From positions 124,001-188,000 of the forward strand of contig NZ_JAFCJT010000011.1 of assembly GCF_018130785.1 (NCBI RefSeq): 64,000 bases of DNA, given 5' to 3'. A program made the translations under genes and the position numbers. The stretch comes from Bradyrhizobium liaoningense (GTDB taxonomy: Bacteria; Pseudomonadota; Alphaproteobacteria; Rhizobiales; Xanthobacteraceae). This document shows positions 8,898-17,093 of the stretch, piece after piece. How positions within the stretch are numbered: position 1 is the first letter of the stretch; every line of letters starts with the position of its first letter. The notes under the pieces were generated by a model. That model did no database searches. It was given only the letters and a program-made list of their open reading frames with translations, and had not been told where the DNA came from.

Positions 8898-8995
8898 AGC
8901 GTTTTCGAGCGAAGTGGACGCCGGTTCGCGCAAGGACAATGCGTCAAGACAAGGATCTGGAGCCCCGTTCCGACACAATCGGAACGGGGCTCCAG
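8896..8995. repeat. palindromic intergenic repeat with 17-bp perfect hairpin
   Basis: The block starts in the stop codon of the Crp-type gene with GAGCGTTTTCGAGCGAAGTG and ends in a perfect inverted repeat of 17 bases (8957-8973 and 8979-8995) around a 5-base loop. From memory, the GAGCGTTTTCGAGCGAAGTGGA core is a common dispersed repeat in Bradyrhizobium genomes. There is no T run after the hairpin, so it is not a standard terminator. Confidence 0.75.
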
Positions 8996-9057
8996 AACGA
9001 TCCGCGCGGAACGCCACGCCGCCGGAACATATCCGAGCCGCCCGCATTGGCCCGGAC

Positions 9058-9273
9058 ATGCCGCGGTATTTTTTTCATTTCGAGGGCCAGCAGCCCTACA
9101 CCGACACGACCGGCGAAACGCTTCCTGACGACGAGGCCGCATGGCGTGAGGCGGCCCGCCTCTCCCGTGATGTCGAGCATGCGCTGCGCCCCGGCGACAG
9201 CTGGACACTCAGCGTGTTCGACGGAAGCGAGCCTGTCTTCGTGCTTGCGATGGTGACGCGGCGGTTTCGGTAA
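9058..9273 (+). CDS. DUF6894-type small protein
   Basis: A 71-residue protein starting MPRYFFHFEGQQ and continuing with a pattern (D..GE.LPDDEAAWREAARLSRD) that I associate with the DUF6894 family, which is abundant in Bradyrhizobium and of unknown function. The ATG at 9058 is chosen because homologous proteins start MPRYFF. An upstream in-frame ATG would place translated sequence in the palindromic repeat. It follows the Crp-type regulator and has no other neighbour that suggests a role. Confidence 0.8.
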   Translation: MPRYFFHFEGQQPYTDTTGETLPDDEAAWREAARLSRDVEHALRPGDSWTLSVFDGSEPVFVLAMVTRRFR

Positions 9274-9453
9274 CTTTCGCGCCGCACCTTTCGCATCCAT
9301 CACTTCAGACCGCCAGTTGGAACGCTGCGAATGTTCCGCGCGTTGGCATCGCGTAGGCGGGCCGCGCACGGCAACCTCACCGGAACACCAGCAACAGGCG
9401 CATGGGATAGGCGATCAGGTAACCAAGGGGGAGACGAAACAGGAGAGACGAGT

Positions 9454-9630
9454 TTGTTCAATTTCGGTAAGTGGTACGATCCGATATCGGAGCGCTGGAT
9501 CGCACCGCGTGAAGCGCGCCTGGAGGCGACATCTTCCCATGAGAGCGAGAACCACGTCCTCGAAACTCAGAGATCAATCGAAGTCAAGCGCATATGGCGC
9601 GCACTCGTCGATTGCTGCGCACGCGACTGA
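9454..9630 (+). CDS. candidate small protein (58 aa, TTG start)
   Basis: A short reading frame opening with TTG at 9454, eight bases after AGGAGA (9441-9446). The 58-residue product starts MFNFGKWYDPISERW and is rich in charged residues, with no membrane segment. The good ribosome site is the main support. I do not recognise the family, and the frame could be spurious. Confidence 0.3.
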   Translation: MFNFGKWYDPISERWIAPREARLEATSSHESENHVLETQRSIEVKRIWRALVDCCARD

Positions 9631-10020
9631 CGCACAAACCCGTGCACAGCGGCGGAGCAACCCGCCCTCGGCCGTGTCGTTGTAACCCTGCATCACTGAT
9701 CCCGCATCGCAGCTGCGATACACCATCGTGGGCTCACTAGCGCCGCGCTGGGTGGGAATCTGCCGAGGGCTATGCCTTGCATCTCTATCCTGCGAGCTCG
9801 CGTGCAGGCCGCGAGCCGGGAAACTTGACGTTCTTGGCCTTGACGTTCTTGGCGGCGGCTTCGGAATGGAATGAGCGCTGGCTTTCGAACCACATCGCCT
9901 GGATCTTGATTTAGGTCAAATCAGACTCCGGGAAGAAGCTGAAGTTCTCGGAGGGTGCCGATCCTCGCGGGGCGGCATCGCATTGGTGTTGCACGGCACC
10001 CCAACTCACGGAGGAACGCC
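9631..10020. other. gene-poor stretch upstream of the glycine-rich protein gene
   Basis: About 390 bases with no convincing gene. It contains a short direct repeat (CTTGACGTTCTTGG at 9826 and again 15 bases later) that lies in a 36-codon minus-strand open frame (9785-9895) without a ribosome site. The last 60 bases hold the leader of the next gene, ending in GGAGG at 10011. Confidence 0.5.
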
Positions 10021-10425
10021 ATGCTTCGATATGTTCTCGCTGCTCTGGCAGCTCTCGTCCTGATCACCGTCAGCCTGATTCCAGATGAAGCCTATGCCCG
10101 CCGCGGCGGTGGCGGATATCATGGAGGCGGCATGCGCGGCGTTCGCGTCGGGGGCGGTGCTGTTCATGCCGGACGTGTCGGCGGATATCGGGTGGCGGGT
10201 CGCGGCTATGGATACCGCCCAATAGCCGGCCGACCGGTCGCCAGGGCTGCCTACCGCAATGCCGCCTATCGCGGTGTCTATCGAGGCGCAGCCTACGGTT
10301 TGGGAGCAGCTGCGGTAGGAGCGGCTGCAGCCGGAGCCTACGGCTACTACAACAACAACTGCACCTACGACACCTACGGCAATCAAGTTTGCCCGGGTCA
10401 ATATCCTTACGGGTATCGATACTGA
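10021..10425 (+). CDS. secreted glycine/tyrosine-rich protein of unknown function
   Basis: A 134-residue protein with a signal peptide (MLRYVLAALAALVLITVSLIPDEAYA, cleavage near residue 26). The mature part is rich in glycine, arginine and tyrosine (RRGGGGYHGGGMRG, GYRVAGRGYGYRP). It is followed by an alanine-glycine hydrophobic stretch and a C-terminal CTYDTYGNQVCPG segment with two cysteines. Proteins of this composition are common in rhizobia and usually annotated only as hypothetical or as glycine-rich surface proteins. The ATG is preceded by GGAGG at good spacing. It seems monocistronic, with a hairpin shortly after the stop. Confidence 0.85.
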   Translation: MLRYVLAALAALVLITVSLIPDEAYARRGGGGYHGGGMRGVRVGGGAVHAGRVGGYRVAGRGYGYRPIAGRPVARAAYRNAAYRGVYRGAAYGLGAAAVGAAAAGAYGYYNNNCTYDTYGNQVCPGQYPYGYRY

Positions 10426-10441
10426 CCGAAATCGCCTTTGC

Positions 10442-10480
10442 GCGGACGGCTGTACGCCAAAAGTACTGCCGTCCGCTTCC
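10442..10480 (+). terminator. possible terminator hairpin after the glycine-rich protein gene
   Basis: Perfect 9-base arms GCGGACGGC and GCCGTCCGC, extended inwards past one mismatch by a GTAC/GTAC pairing around an A-rich loop. It lies 17 bases after the stop. The T run is poor (CTTCC), so termination is not certain. Confidence 0.4.
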
Positions 10481-10884
10481 AGTTGCACCCGGCGATCCGG
10501 CCAACACACAGCGACGGCATCGATCGAGAATGAGTGACGCCGAAGCGTTCACGCAATGCCGAGCGCAGCCCTCCGATATGATCGCCGTCGCCCTCGCCTC
10601 ATCGTCCATCGTCGCGCAGTCCGGCAGTGCCGGCGGCTCGATCGGCAATGACGAGAAATCGCTGTCCGCCTTTCCGGCCGCAGCGGTTCCGGAACCTGGC
10701 GCCGCACCGACGGCTGCGGCGGAAAACAATAGGGCCGAGAAAACACCTGATTTCGCGGCGGAACGAACGCCGCGGAGGCCTGATTCAAGCCACATCCTCT
10801 CCGGATTTGCGGCTCATTGCCACCCAAGTCTTTGATGACAAAGGGAAGGTAATCAGTTGCGTCATGCGTAATCGGGAGACCAGG
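10481..10884. other. about 400 bases without a convincing gene
   Basis: Open frames here on both strands either run antisense into the glycine-rich protein gene or lack a ribosome site and any recognisable motif. The right end is the leader of the next membrane protein gene. I see no RNA gene or repeat. Confidence 0.4.
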
Positions 10885-12171
10885 ATGGGCAACCGCGCCG
10901 CAAAGTTCATATCCGCGCTTGCTGGCAGCATCATTGCCGGCGCGCCACTAGCCGCCGTGTCGCAGAATGCGCCGACGGCAACGAGCACGGCAAATGCCGC
11001 CAGCGACTGCCTCGCCTCGCCAAAGGGCGTCGCGCCGCAGGGGCAGCATTGGTACTATCGCGTGGAGCGCGGGACCAAGCGGCAATGCTGGTATCTGCGC
11101 GCCGAAGGCGGCAAGGATAGCGTCAAGGACAGCGCCAAGGCCGTGCAGACCGCGCAGGCTGCGCCCGACGCACCGACAGCAGATTCAGCGGCAGCGCCGT
11201 CGCAGCAGCAGCACACGGTGCAGGACGCACGCGCCGAATATCTGACGGCGCAGAGCAATGCCGCGCCGACGACGCCGAACACACCGGCGCCGGCGAAACC
11301 GGCGCCGCTGCAACAGGCTGCGCCTCCCTCCGCCGACAGCAACGCGCAGCAGCCCGAGGTCGCCACGCGCTGGCCCGACGCCTCCGCCGTGCCCACATCG
11401 CCCGCACCGCAAGCTGCGCCCGCTCCTGTCGCGTCGCCCTCTCCTGTCGCCTCGCCCGCGCCGCCGAGTGCAAAGCCGTCAAAATCCCCTGCCCCGGTCA
11501 CGCTTGCCGCAGCAGATGCCACCACCGATAAGGCGACCGGCTCGCTCCAGATGCTGCTGCTCGTGATCGGCGGCGCGCTGGCGCTCGCCGGCCTCCTCGC
11601 CAGCATCATCTACCGGTTCGCTGGCCGGCGCGTCCGCGTCCAGGCCGCCGACCATCGCCGCGTCAACTGGGACAATCGGGAGCCGCAAGACGACGGCCGT
11701 GCGCCCTGGCTCCACGCGACGTCAGCCGACGCGCCGCGCGCGCAGCAGCCGCGCCCGGTGGATTTCGATGCCCCCCGTCCCAAAGCCGCGCAACTCGAAG
11801 CCGCGCAGCTCAAGGCCGCGCAGCTCAAGGCGATCGATCGCGCGATCGAGATCGTCGATGAGCGAGCGCCCCAAGCCCGCCACGAGCAAGCCCGCCACGA
11901 GGTCGCAGAGCTCGACGACGCCGCCATGTTCAACGGACAGTTCGAGATCGAGGCATCGGGCCCCCGGCTCGCGGCCAACGACGTCAATGACCAGGAATCG
12001 GCCGATCGCGATGACGATGTGCAGATCGAGGATGCCGTCGACGTCGACGTGATCACGGCGATGCTGGAACGGCTGGCGCAGGAAGGACCGCGCCTCTCGA
12101 AGCCTAACCTTGAAGCTGGCCTTGCAAACCTCGCACGAAACCAACGAGGCCCGTCCGCCGCTCGCGCTTGA
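10885..12171 (+). CDS. membrane-anchored Pro/Ala-rich protein of unknown function
   Basis: A 428-residue protein in three parts. The first is an N-terminal signal-like helix (FISALAGSIIAGAPLAAVS) followed by a compact motif with two cysteines (CLASPKGVAPQGQHWYYR, then KRQCWYLRAEG). Then comes a long Ala/Pro/Gln-rich low-complexity region with a single membrane helix (LQMLLLVIGGALALAGLLASIIYRF, about 215-240). Last is an acidic cytoplasmic tail containing AAQL repeats. The HWYYR...CWY motif recurs, as I recall, in other Bradyrhizobium hypothetical proteins. Start 10885 is preferred to 10864 because of GGGAGA just upstream. Its last 68 bases overlap the convergent gmk gene, so both C termini are encoded by the same DNA. 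Confidence 0.75.
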   Translation: MGNRAAKFISALAGSIIAGAPLAAVSQNAPTATSTANAASDCLASPKGVAPQGQHWYYRVERGTKRQCWYLRAEGGKDSVKDSAKAVQTAQAAPDAPTADSAAAPSQQQHTVQDARAEYLTAQSNAAPTTPNTPAPAKPAPLQQAAPPSADSNAQQPEVATRWPDASAVPTSPAPQAAPAPVASPSPVASPAPPSAKPSKSPAPVTLAAADATTDKATGSLQMLLLVIGGALALAGLLASIIYRFAGRRVRVQAADHRRVNWDNREPQDDGRAPWLHATSADAPRAQQPRPVDFDAPRPKAAQLEAAQLKAAQLKAIDRAIEIVDERAPQARHEQARHEVAELDDAAMFNGQFEIEASGPRLAANDVNDQESADRDDDVQIEDAVDVDVITAMLERLAQEGPRLSKPNLEAGLANLARNQRGPSAARA

Positions 12172-12763
12172 GGCGTTCGGCCTTCAGGATCGACTGCACC
12201 TCGGCGAAGGCCTCATCGACGTCGTGGTTGATGACGATGTAGTCGTACTCGGCCCAGTGGCTCATCTCGTGGCTAGCGCGGCTCATGCGCTTGCGGATCA
12301 CCTCGTCGGAATCCTGCGCGCGCGAATGCAGGCGCTTCTCGAGATCGCCGGCCGAGGGCGGCAAAATGAACACGCTGACGACGTCCGCGCGCGCCTTCTC
12401 GCGGAGCTGCTGCGTGCCCTGCCAGTCGATGTCGAACAGCACGTCCTGCCCCGCCGACAACGCCGCCTCGACCGGTGCGCGCGGCGTGCCGTAGCTATTG
12501 TCGAACACGGTCGCCCATTCCAGGAGCTCGTCGCCCTTCACCATCGCGTCGAACCTGGCCTTGTCGACGAACAGATAGTCGCGACCGTCAACCTCGCCGG
12601 GCCGCATCGCCCGCGTGGTCGCGGAGACCGACATCCGAAGGCCGGGCATGCGCTCGATCAGCAGACGCGACAGCGTCGTCTTGCCCGCGCCTGACGGCGA
12701 GGACAGCACGAACATCAATCCACGCCGCTCGACACCGTCAGTTCCGTGACAGCCCGTCGTCAT
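12104..12763 (-). CDS. gmk: guanylate kinase
   Basis: Guanylate kinase phosphorylates GMP (and dGMP) to the diphosphate with ATP. The 219-residue protein has the P-loop SSPSGAGKTTL (about 21-31), the GMP-binding region VSATTRAMRPGEVDGRDYLFV and the IDWQGTQQL motif. Length matches the family plus a short N-terminal extension. It is last in the minus-strand run with yicC, three bases after it. The 3' end overlaps the convergent membrane-protein gene by 68 bases. Confidence 0.97.
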   Translation of the reverse strand: MTTGCHGTDGVERRGLMFVLSSPSGAGKTTLSRLLIERMPGLRMSVSATTRAMRPGEVDGRDYLFVDKARFDAMVKGDELLEWATVFDNSYGTPRAPVEAALSAGQDVLFDIDWQGTQQLREKARADVVSVFILPPSAGDLEKRLHSRAQDSDEVIRKRMSRASHEMSHWAEYDYIVINHDVDEAFAEVQSILKAERLKRERRTGLVGFVRGLQGQLQG

Positions 12764-12766
12764 CGA

Positions 12767-13654
12767 TCACTCCAGATTCTGGACCTGTTCGCGGAACTGC
12801 TCCACCACGTTCTTCATGGCGAGCCCCGTATTGGTCAGCTCGATGTCGTTCGACTTCGAGCAGCAGGTGTTGACCTCGCGGTGAAACTCCTGCGCCAGGA
12901 AGTCGAGCTTGCGGCCGATCGGGCCGCCCTTGCCGATCAGCTCGCGCGCCTGCGCGATGTGGGAGGCGATGCGGTCGAGCTCCTCGCGGATGTCGGCCCT
13001 GGTCGCGATCAGGATCGCCTCCTGCATCAGGCGGTCGGAATCGAAACGGTCGGAGGTGTCGAGCAGCGTTGCGATCTGCTCGGCGAGTCTCGCCTTGATC
13101 GCCTCGGGCTTGCGGCCGGGCGCGGCCTCCGCCTTCTTGGCCAGCGCCTCGACCTCGTCCACCCGCTGGGTCAGGATCCGCCCGAGCGAAGTCCCCTCGC
13201 GCTTGCGCATCTCGACAAGATCGGTGAGCGCCTTGTCGAAGGCCTCCGCTGCCGCGGCGCGCGCGGCCCTGTCCTCGTCCTCGTCGCCCTCGGGTTCGGC
13301 GACCTCGACGACGCCCTTGATGGCGAGCAGGCCGTCGACGCTCGGCGCGACCGCGTCGACCTTGCCGGCGATCACGGCCGCGGCCTTCAGGACGGCGTTG
13401 AGCACGTCCTCGTTGACGCGGACGGAGGCTGCGGCGTTGGCGCGCTTGACGTTGAGATTGGCGTAGACCGTGCCGCGCGACAAAAGCTCGCCGGCGCGCT
13501 TCTTGGCGTGGGCCTCGAGCTCGTCGAACCCCTGCGGCAGCCGCACCCTGAGGTCAAAGCCCTTGGCGTTGACCGACTTCAATTCCCATTCGAACGTATA
13601 CGGCCCGCTAGCGCCGTGGCTTCGGGCAAAGCCGGTCATGGACGACAGCGCCAT
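12767..13654 (-). CDS. YicC/YloC-family endoribonuclease
   Basis: A 295-residue YicC-family protein. The N terminus MALSSMTGFAR and the phrase ELKSVNAKGFDLRVRLP are family hallmarks. The C-terminal DUF1732 part contains GRKLDFLAQEFHREVNTCCSKS, with the conserved HREVNT. Members of the family act as RNases and have been linked to small-RNA turnover in E. coli and to stationary-phase survival. The gene sits just upstream of gmk (3-base gap), an arrangement seen in many bacteria, and follows mltG by about 116 bases. Family assignment is firm. The substrate here is unknown. Confidence 0.94.
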   Translation of the reverse strand: MALSSMTGFARSHGASGPYTFEWELKSVNAKGFDLRVRLPQGFDELEAHAKKRAGELLSRGTVYANLNVKRANAAASVRVNEDVLNAVLKAAAVIAGKVDAVAPSVDGLLAIKGVVEVAEPEGDEDEDRAARAAAAEAFDKALTDLVEMRKREGTSLGRILTQRVDEVEALAKKAEAAPGRKPEAIKARLAEQIATLLDTSDRFDSDRLMQEAILIATRADIREELDRIASHIAQARELIGKGGPIGRKLDFLAQEFHREVNTCCSKSNDIELTNTGLAMKNVVEQFREQVQNLE

Positions 13655-13770
13655 CAGGTCAATTTCTCCGGAAACACAGGATTCGCGAGGCCATCAAGCC
13701 ACGCGAATCTTAAGACTATTTTGCAGGAAAGTGGAATCCGCAAAGTCCCGCAGGCAGGTCTGCGCCAAGG

Positions 13771-15045
13771 CTAGCGCTGGACCACCGGCGGCGACGGCTG
13801 CACCGCGCCCTGCCGGGCTGGCGCCGGACCGGCGGGGCGCGCCGGCGGCTTCTTCTGCTGGCTGGGCCGCGCCGGCGTGGTCGCCGTCGGCGGATCCGCG
13901 GCAGCGCCGGGCGCGGCGGCCGCCGGCGGCTGCGCATCCTCGGCCGGCTCCACGGTGTCGTTCTGGATCTGCTTCTCCATCGCGCGGAGCTTGGCGACGT
14001 TCTTCTGGTGCGCGTCGTAGGTCTCGGTGAAGGCGTGCCCGCCCGAGCCGTCCGCGACGAAATAGAGGTCGCGGGTGCGGGCCGGATTGGCGGTGGCTTC
14101 CAGCGAGGCGCGGCCGGGGTTGGAGATCGGGCCGGGCGGCAGTCCTTCGATCACGTAGGTGTTGTAGGGCGAGGGCTGCGTGATCTCGCTGCGCTTGATC
14201 GGACGGCCGAGCGTGCCCTTGCCGCCGACAAGGCCGTAGATGATGGTCGGATCAGACTGCAGCTTGATTTTCTGCTTCAGCCGGTTGGCGAATACGGCCG
14301 CGACACGGCTGCGCTCGTCCGCCTTGCCGGTCTCCTTCTCGACGATCGAGGCCAGCGTCACCAGTTGCTCCGGAGACTTCACCGGAATGTCCTGGCTGCG
14401 GCGCTCCCATATCTCGGCCAGCACGCGCTTGTGCGCCTGTTGCATGCGCTGGATCACCTGATCACGCGGGGTCCCGCGCGGGAACTTGTAGGTCTCGGGC
14501 AGCAGCGTGCCTTCGCGCGGCAACTCGCGGACGCTGCCGGTGAAGATGTCGTTGTCGGACAGCCGCGCCACGATCTGCTCGGAGGTCAGGCCTTCCGGGA
14601 TCGTGACAGAATGCTGCACCACCTTGCCCTCGACGATGGTGGCGATGACGTCGCGCAAGGAGGCGTTCTTCTGGAACGAATACTCACCCGGCTTCAGGTC
14701 CGAGCTCGCCTTCAGCGCGGCGACGCTGGCGATGAACACCCATGGATTGACGTCGGTCACGCCTTCCCGGTTCAGCGTCTCGGCGATGTCGCGCTTGCCG
14801 GCCCGCTGCGGGATGTTGACGATCTTGTCTTCCTTCAGCGGCCCGGCCGCCTCGAGCACCTGCCGGCCGTAATAATAGACGCCGCCGGCGCCGAGCATGG
14901 CGATCAGCAGAAGGGTGATGATGGCGTTGCCGACGATCACGAAGGGATTGCGCGCCCGGTCCGATCGCTTCGGCGGCGGCGGGACCTGCTCGGGCTCCAG
15001 CGCTGCCCGCGGACTCCGGGGCGAAATGGGCGGCCTTTCACTCAT
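13771..15045 (-). CDS. mltG: endolytic murein transglycosylase MltG
   Basis: MltG cleaves nascent glycan strands in the periplasm and is thought to set glycan chain length. The 424-residue protein has a proline-rich cytoplasmic start, one membrane helix (about 35-58), a LysM-like region, and the YceG domain. The motif LASIVEKETG carries the catalytic glutamate (E236, equivalent to E218 of E. coli), and SDPTIIYGL and SPYNTYVIEGLPPGPISNPG are also conserved. After the domain there is an Ala/Pro-rich tail of about 60 residues that E. coli MltG lacks. It lies downstream of fabF in the fatty-acid cluster, as in other Hyphomicrobiales. Confidence 0.96.
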   Translation of the reverse strand: MSERPPISPRSPRAALEPEQVPPPPKRSDRARNPFVIVGNAIITLLLIAMLGAGGVYYYGRQVLEAAGPLKEDKIVNIPQRAGKRDIAETLNREGVTDVNPWVFIASVAALKASSDLKPGEYSFQKNASLRDVIATIVEGKVVQHSVTIPEGLTSEQIVARLSDNDIFTGSVRELPREGTLLPETYKFPRGTPRDQVIQRMQQAHKRVLAEIWERRSQDIPVKSPEQLVTLASIVEKETGKADERSRVAAVFANRLKQKIKLQSDPTIIYGLVGGKGTLGRPIKRSEITQPSPYNTYVIEGLPPGPISNPGRASLEATANPARTRDLYFVADGSGGHAFTETYDAHQKNVAKLRAMEKQIQNDTVEPAEDAQPPAAAAPGAAADPPTATTPARPSQQKKPPARPAGPAPARQGAVQPSPPVVQR

Positions 15046-15171
15046 CGAAGCAAACCTGAATCCTGCCGGTTCAACCGCGGCCTGGCAATCGCTTGCCCTG
15101 CCGAATGCACGCGCCCACTTCCATGACTATCGCCGAATGCGGCAAAACGGTGGATTCGTCGCAACAACAAA

Positions 15172-16437
15172 CTAATGAATCAGACGCCGGACGATCACCG
15201 ACGCATTGGTACCGCCAAAACCGAAAGAATTCGACAACGCAACGTTGACCTCGCGCTTCTTCGCAATGTGCGGCACGAGATCGATTGCAGTCTCGACCGA
15301 CGGGTTATCCAGGTTGATGGTCGGCGGCACGACATTATCGCGAATCGCGAGAATGGCGAAGATCGCTTCGATCGCACCGGCCGCACCGAGGAGATGGCCG
15401 GTCGACGATTTGGTCGAGGACATCGCGACCTTGGAAGCGGCGTTGCCGAGCAGGCGCTCGACCGCACCGAGTTCGATCTCGTCACCGAGCGGTGTCGAGG
15501 TGCCATGGGCGTTGATGTAGTCGAGATCGGATGCCGTCAGGCCGGCGCGCTTGAGCGCAGCCGACATGCTGCGGAATCCGCCATCGCCATCGGGCGACGG
15601 CGACGTGATGTGATAGGCGTCGCCCGAAAGACCGTAGCCGATCACCTCGGCGTAGATCTTGGCGCCGCGGCGCGTGGCGTGCTCGAGTTCTTCCAGGACG
15701 AGGACGCCGGCGCCCTCGCCCATCACGAAGCCGTCGCGGTCCTTGTCGTAGGGACGCGATGCCTTCTCGGGCGTCTCGTTGAAGCCGGTCGAGAGCGCAC
15801 GGGCGGCGTTGAAGCCGGCAATGCCGATGCGGCTGATCGGCGACTCGGCGCCGCCGGCCACCATGACGTCGGCATCGCCCAGCGCGATCAGGCGAGCGGC
15901 ATCGCCGACCGCATGCGCGCCGGTCGAGCAGGCCGTGACCACCGAATGGTTGGGCCCCTTCAGCCCGTGCGCGATCGACACGTAGCCGGAGGCGAGATTG
16001 ATCAGGCGGCCGGGAATGAAGAACGGCGACACCCGGCGCGGTCCGCGCTCCTTCAAGAGGATCGCGGTTTCGGCGATACCGTTGAGGCCGCCGATGCCGG
16101 AACCGATCATGGTGCCGGTCGCGCACTTGTCCTCCTCAGACTCGGGATGCCAGTTGGCATCGTCGAGCGCCTGGCCGGCTGCGGCCATGCCGAAGATGAT
16201 GAAGTCGTCGACCTTGCGCTGGTCCTTCGGCTCCATCCACTTGTCGGGATTGAACGTGTCGTTGGTGCCGTCGCCGCGCACGACGGTGCAGGCGTATTTG
16301 GTCTGCAGATCGGAGACATCGAAGCTCTCGATCTTGCGCGCACCGCTTTCGCCGTTGAGGATACGTTTCCAGGTTGGCTCGACGCCGCAGCCGAGTGGCG
16401 ACACCATGCCGAGACCAGTGACGACAACCCGCCTCAT
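15172..16437 (-). CDS. fabF: beta-ketoacyl-ACP synthase II
   Basis: FabF condenses malonyl-ACP with acyl-ACP in the elongation cycle of fatty-acid synthesis. The 421-residue thiolase-fold enzyme shows the nucleophilic cysteine in VVTACSTGAHA, and the two catalytic histidines in NAHGTSTPLGD and SSTGHLLGAAGA. It ends with the typical SFGFGGTNAS. Gene order on the minus strand is fabD-fabG-acpP-fabF-mltG, so this is the main housekeeping FabF. A gap of 108 bases separates it from acpP. Confidence 0.97.
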   Translation of the reverse strand: MRRVVVTGLGMVSPLGCGVEPTWKRILNGESGARKIESFDVSDLQTKYACTVVRGDGTNDTFNPDKWMEPKDQRKVDDFIIFGMAAAGQALDDANWHPESEEDKCATGTMIGSGIGGLNGIAETAILLKERGPRRVSPFFIPGRLINLASGYVSIAHGLKGPNHSVVTACSTGAHAVGDAARLIALGDADVMVAGGAESPISRIGIAGFNAARALSTGFNETPEKASRPYDKDRDGFVMGEGAGVLVLEELEHATRRGAKIYAEVIGYGLSGDAYHITSPSPDGDGGFRSMSAALKRAGLTASDLDYINAHGTSTPLGDEIELGAVERLLGNAASKVAMSSTKSSTGHLLGAAGAIEAIFAILAIRDNVVPPTINLDNPSVETAIDLVPHIAKKREVNVALSNSFGFGGTNASVIVRRLIH

Positions 16438-16545
16438 ATCCGAAAACTCCGCATCGAAAGATTCACGGCCAATAACAAGAAACCGGCTGACCGCTGGTCA
16501 GCGGCCCGTCCGGTTTCAATGTTGTCCCCGCGAAAATGAAGAGCC

Positions 16546-16785
16546 TTAGCTCTTCGCGTTCTTCTCGAGAAACTTCGTGGCGTCGCCGACGGTGAGAATC
16601 GTTTCCGCGGCGTCGTCAGGAATCTCGCAACCGAATTCTTCTTCGAACGCCATCACCAGTTCGACGGTGTCCAGACTGTCGGCGCCGAGGTCGTCGATGA
16701 AGCTCGCAGCGTCGACAACCTTCTCGGGTTCAACACCAAGGTGTTCGACCACGATCTTCTTAACCCGCTCGCCAATGTCACTCAT
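16546..16785 (-). CDS. acpP: acyl carrier protein
   Basis: A 79-residue acidic carrier protein with the phosphopantetheine site serine in DDLGADSLDTVELVMAFEEEF. It carries growing acyl chains for FabD, FabG, FabF and lipid A or phospholipid acyltransferases. Length and sequence are those of the housekeeping AcpP. It is separated from the upstream fabG by 308 bases, so it probably has its own promoter, as suits a very abundant protein. Confidence 0.98.
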   Translation of the reverse strand: MSDIGERVKKIVVEHLGVEPEKVVDAASFIDDLGADSLDTVELVMAFEEEFGCEIPDDAAETILTVGDATKFLEKNAKS

Positions 16786-17093
16786 TGCATAACCTCGTGT
16801 TGTTCCCTGTAGACCCGACCCCCCGGGACGATACGAGCCGTCGTGGTCGTTGACTGCCTTCGCTTACGAACTTGATTTGGCCCCATCCTAACGATGCGGG
16901 CCCCGGCGAACGACGGCCAAGGCTCCGCATCGCCAATATACAGGGTTTCAAAAACCTGCAATGGCGTTCTTTGCCCATCCGTTGAAGGTCCGGTTATCAT
17001 ACTTCAACTGCCTTGACTACAAGCCTCATTTCGCTCCGGAAACGGCCGTTTGCCGCATCCCGCGCCGCCATGTGGGCAGTGCGAAACGAGACG
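16786..17093. other. acpP upstream region
   Basis: 308 bases between fabG and acpP without a credible gene. It most likely holds the acpP promoter and untranslated leader. I cannot assign promoter boxes with confidence. Confidence 0.5.

Noticed and set aside
8957..8995. Hairpin read as a rho-independent terminator of the Crp-type gene
   Set aside because: There is no T run after it, and it belongs to a larger repeat element.
9785..9895. 36-codon minus-strand frame with a KNVKAKNVK repeat
   Set aside because: No ribosome site, no membrane segment and a direct-repeat origin. Too little support to call a gene.
10070..10795. Minus-strand frame opposite the glycine-rich protein gene
   Set aside because: Although its first residues look like a signal peptide, most of it is antisense to the better supported plus-strand gene, which has a good ribosome site.
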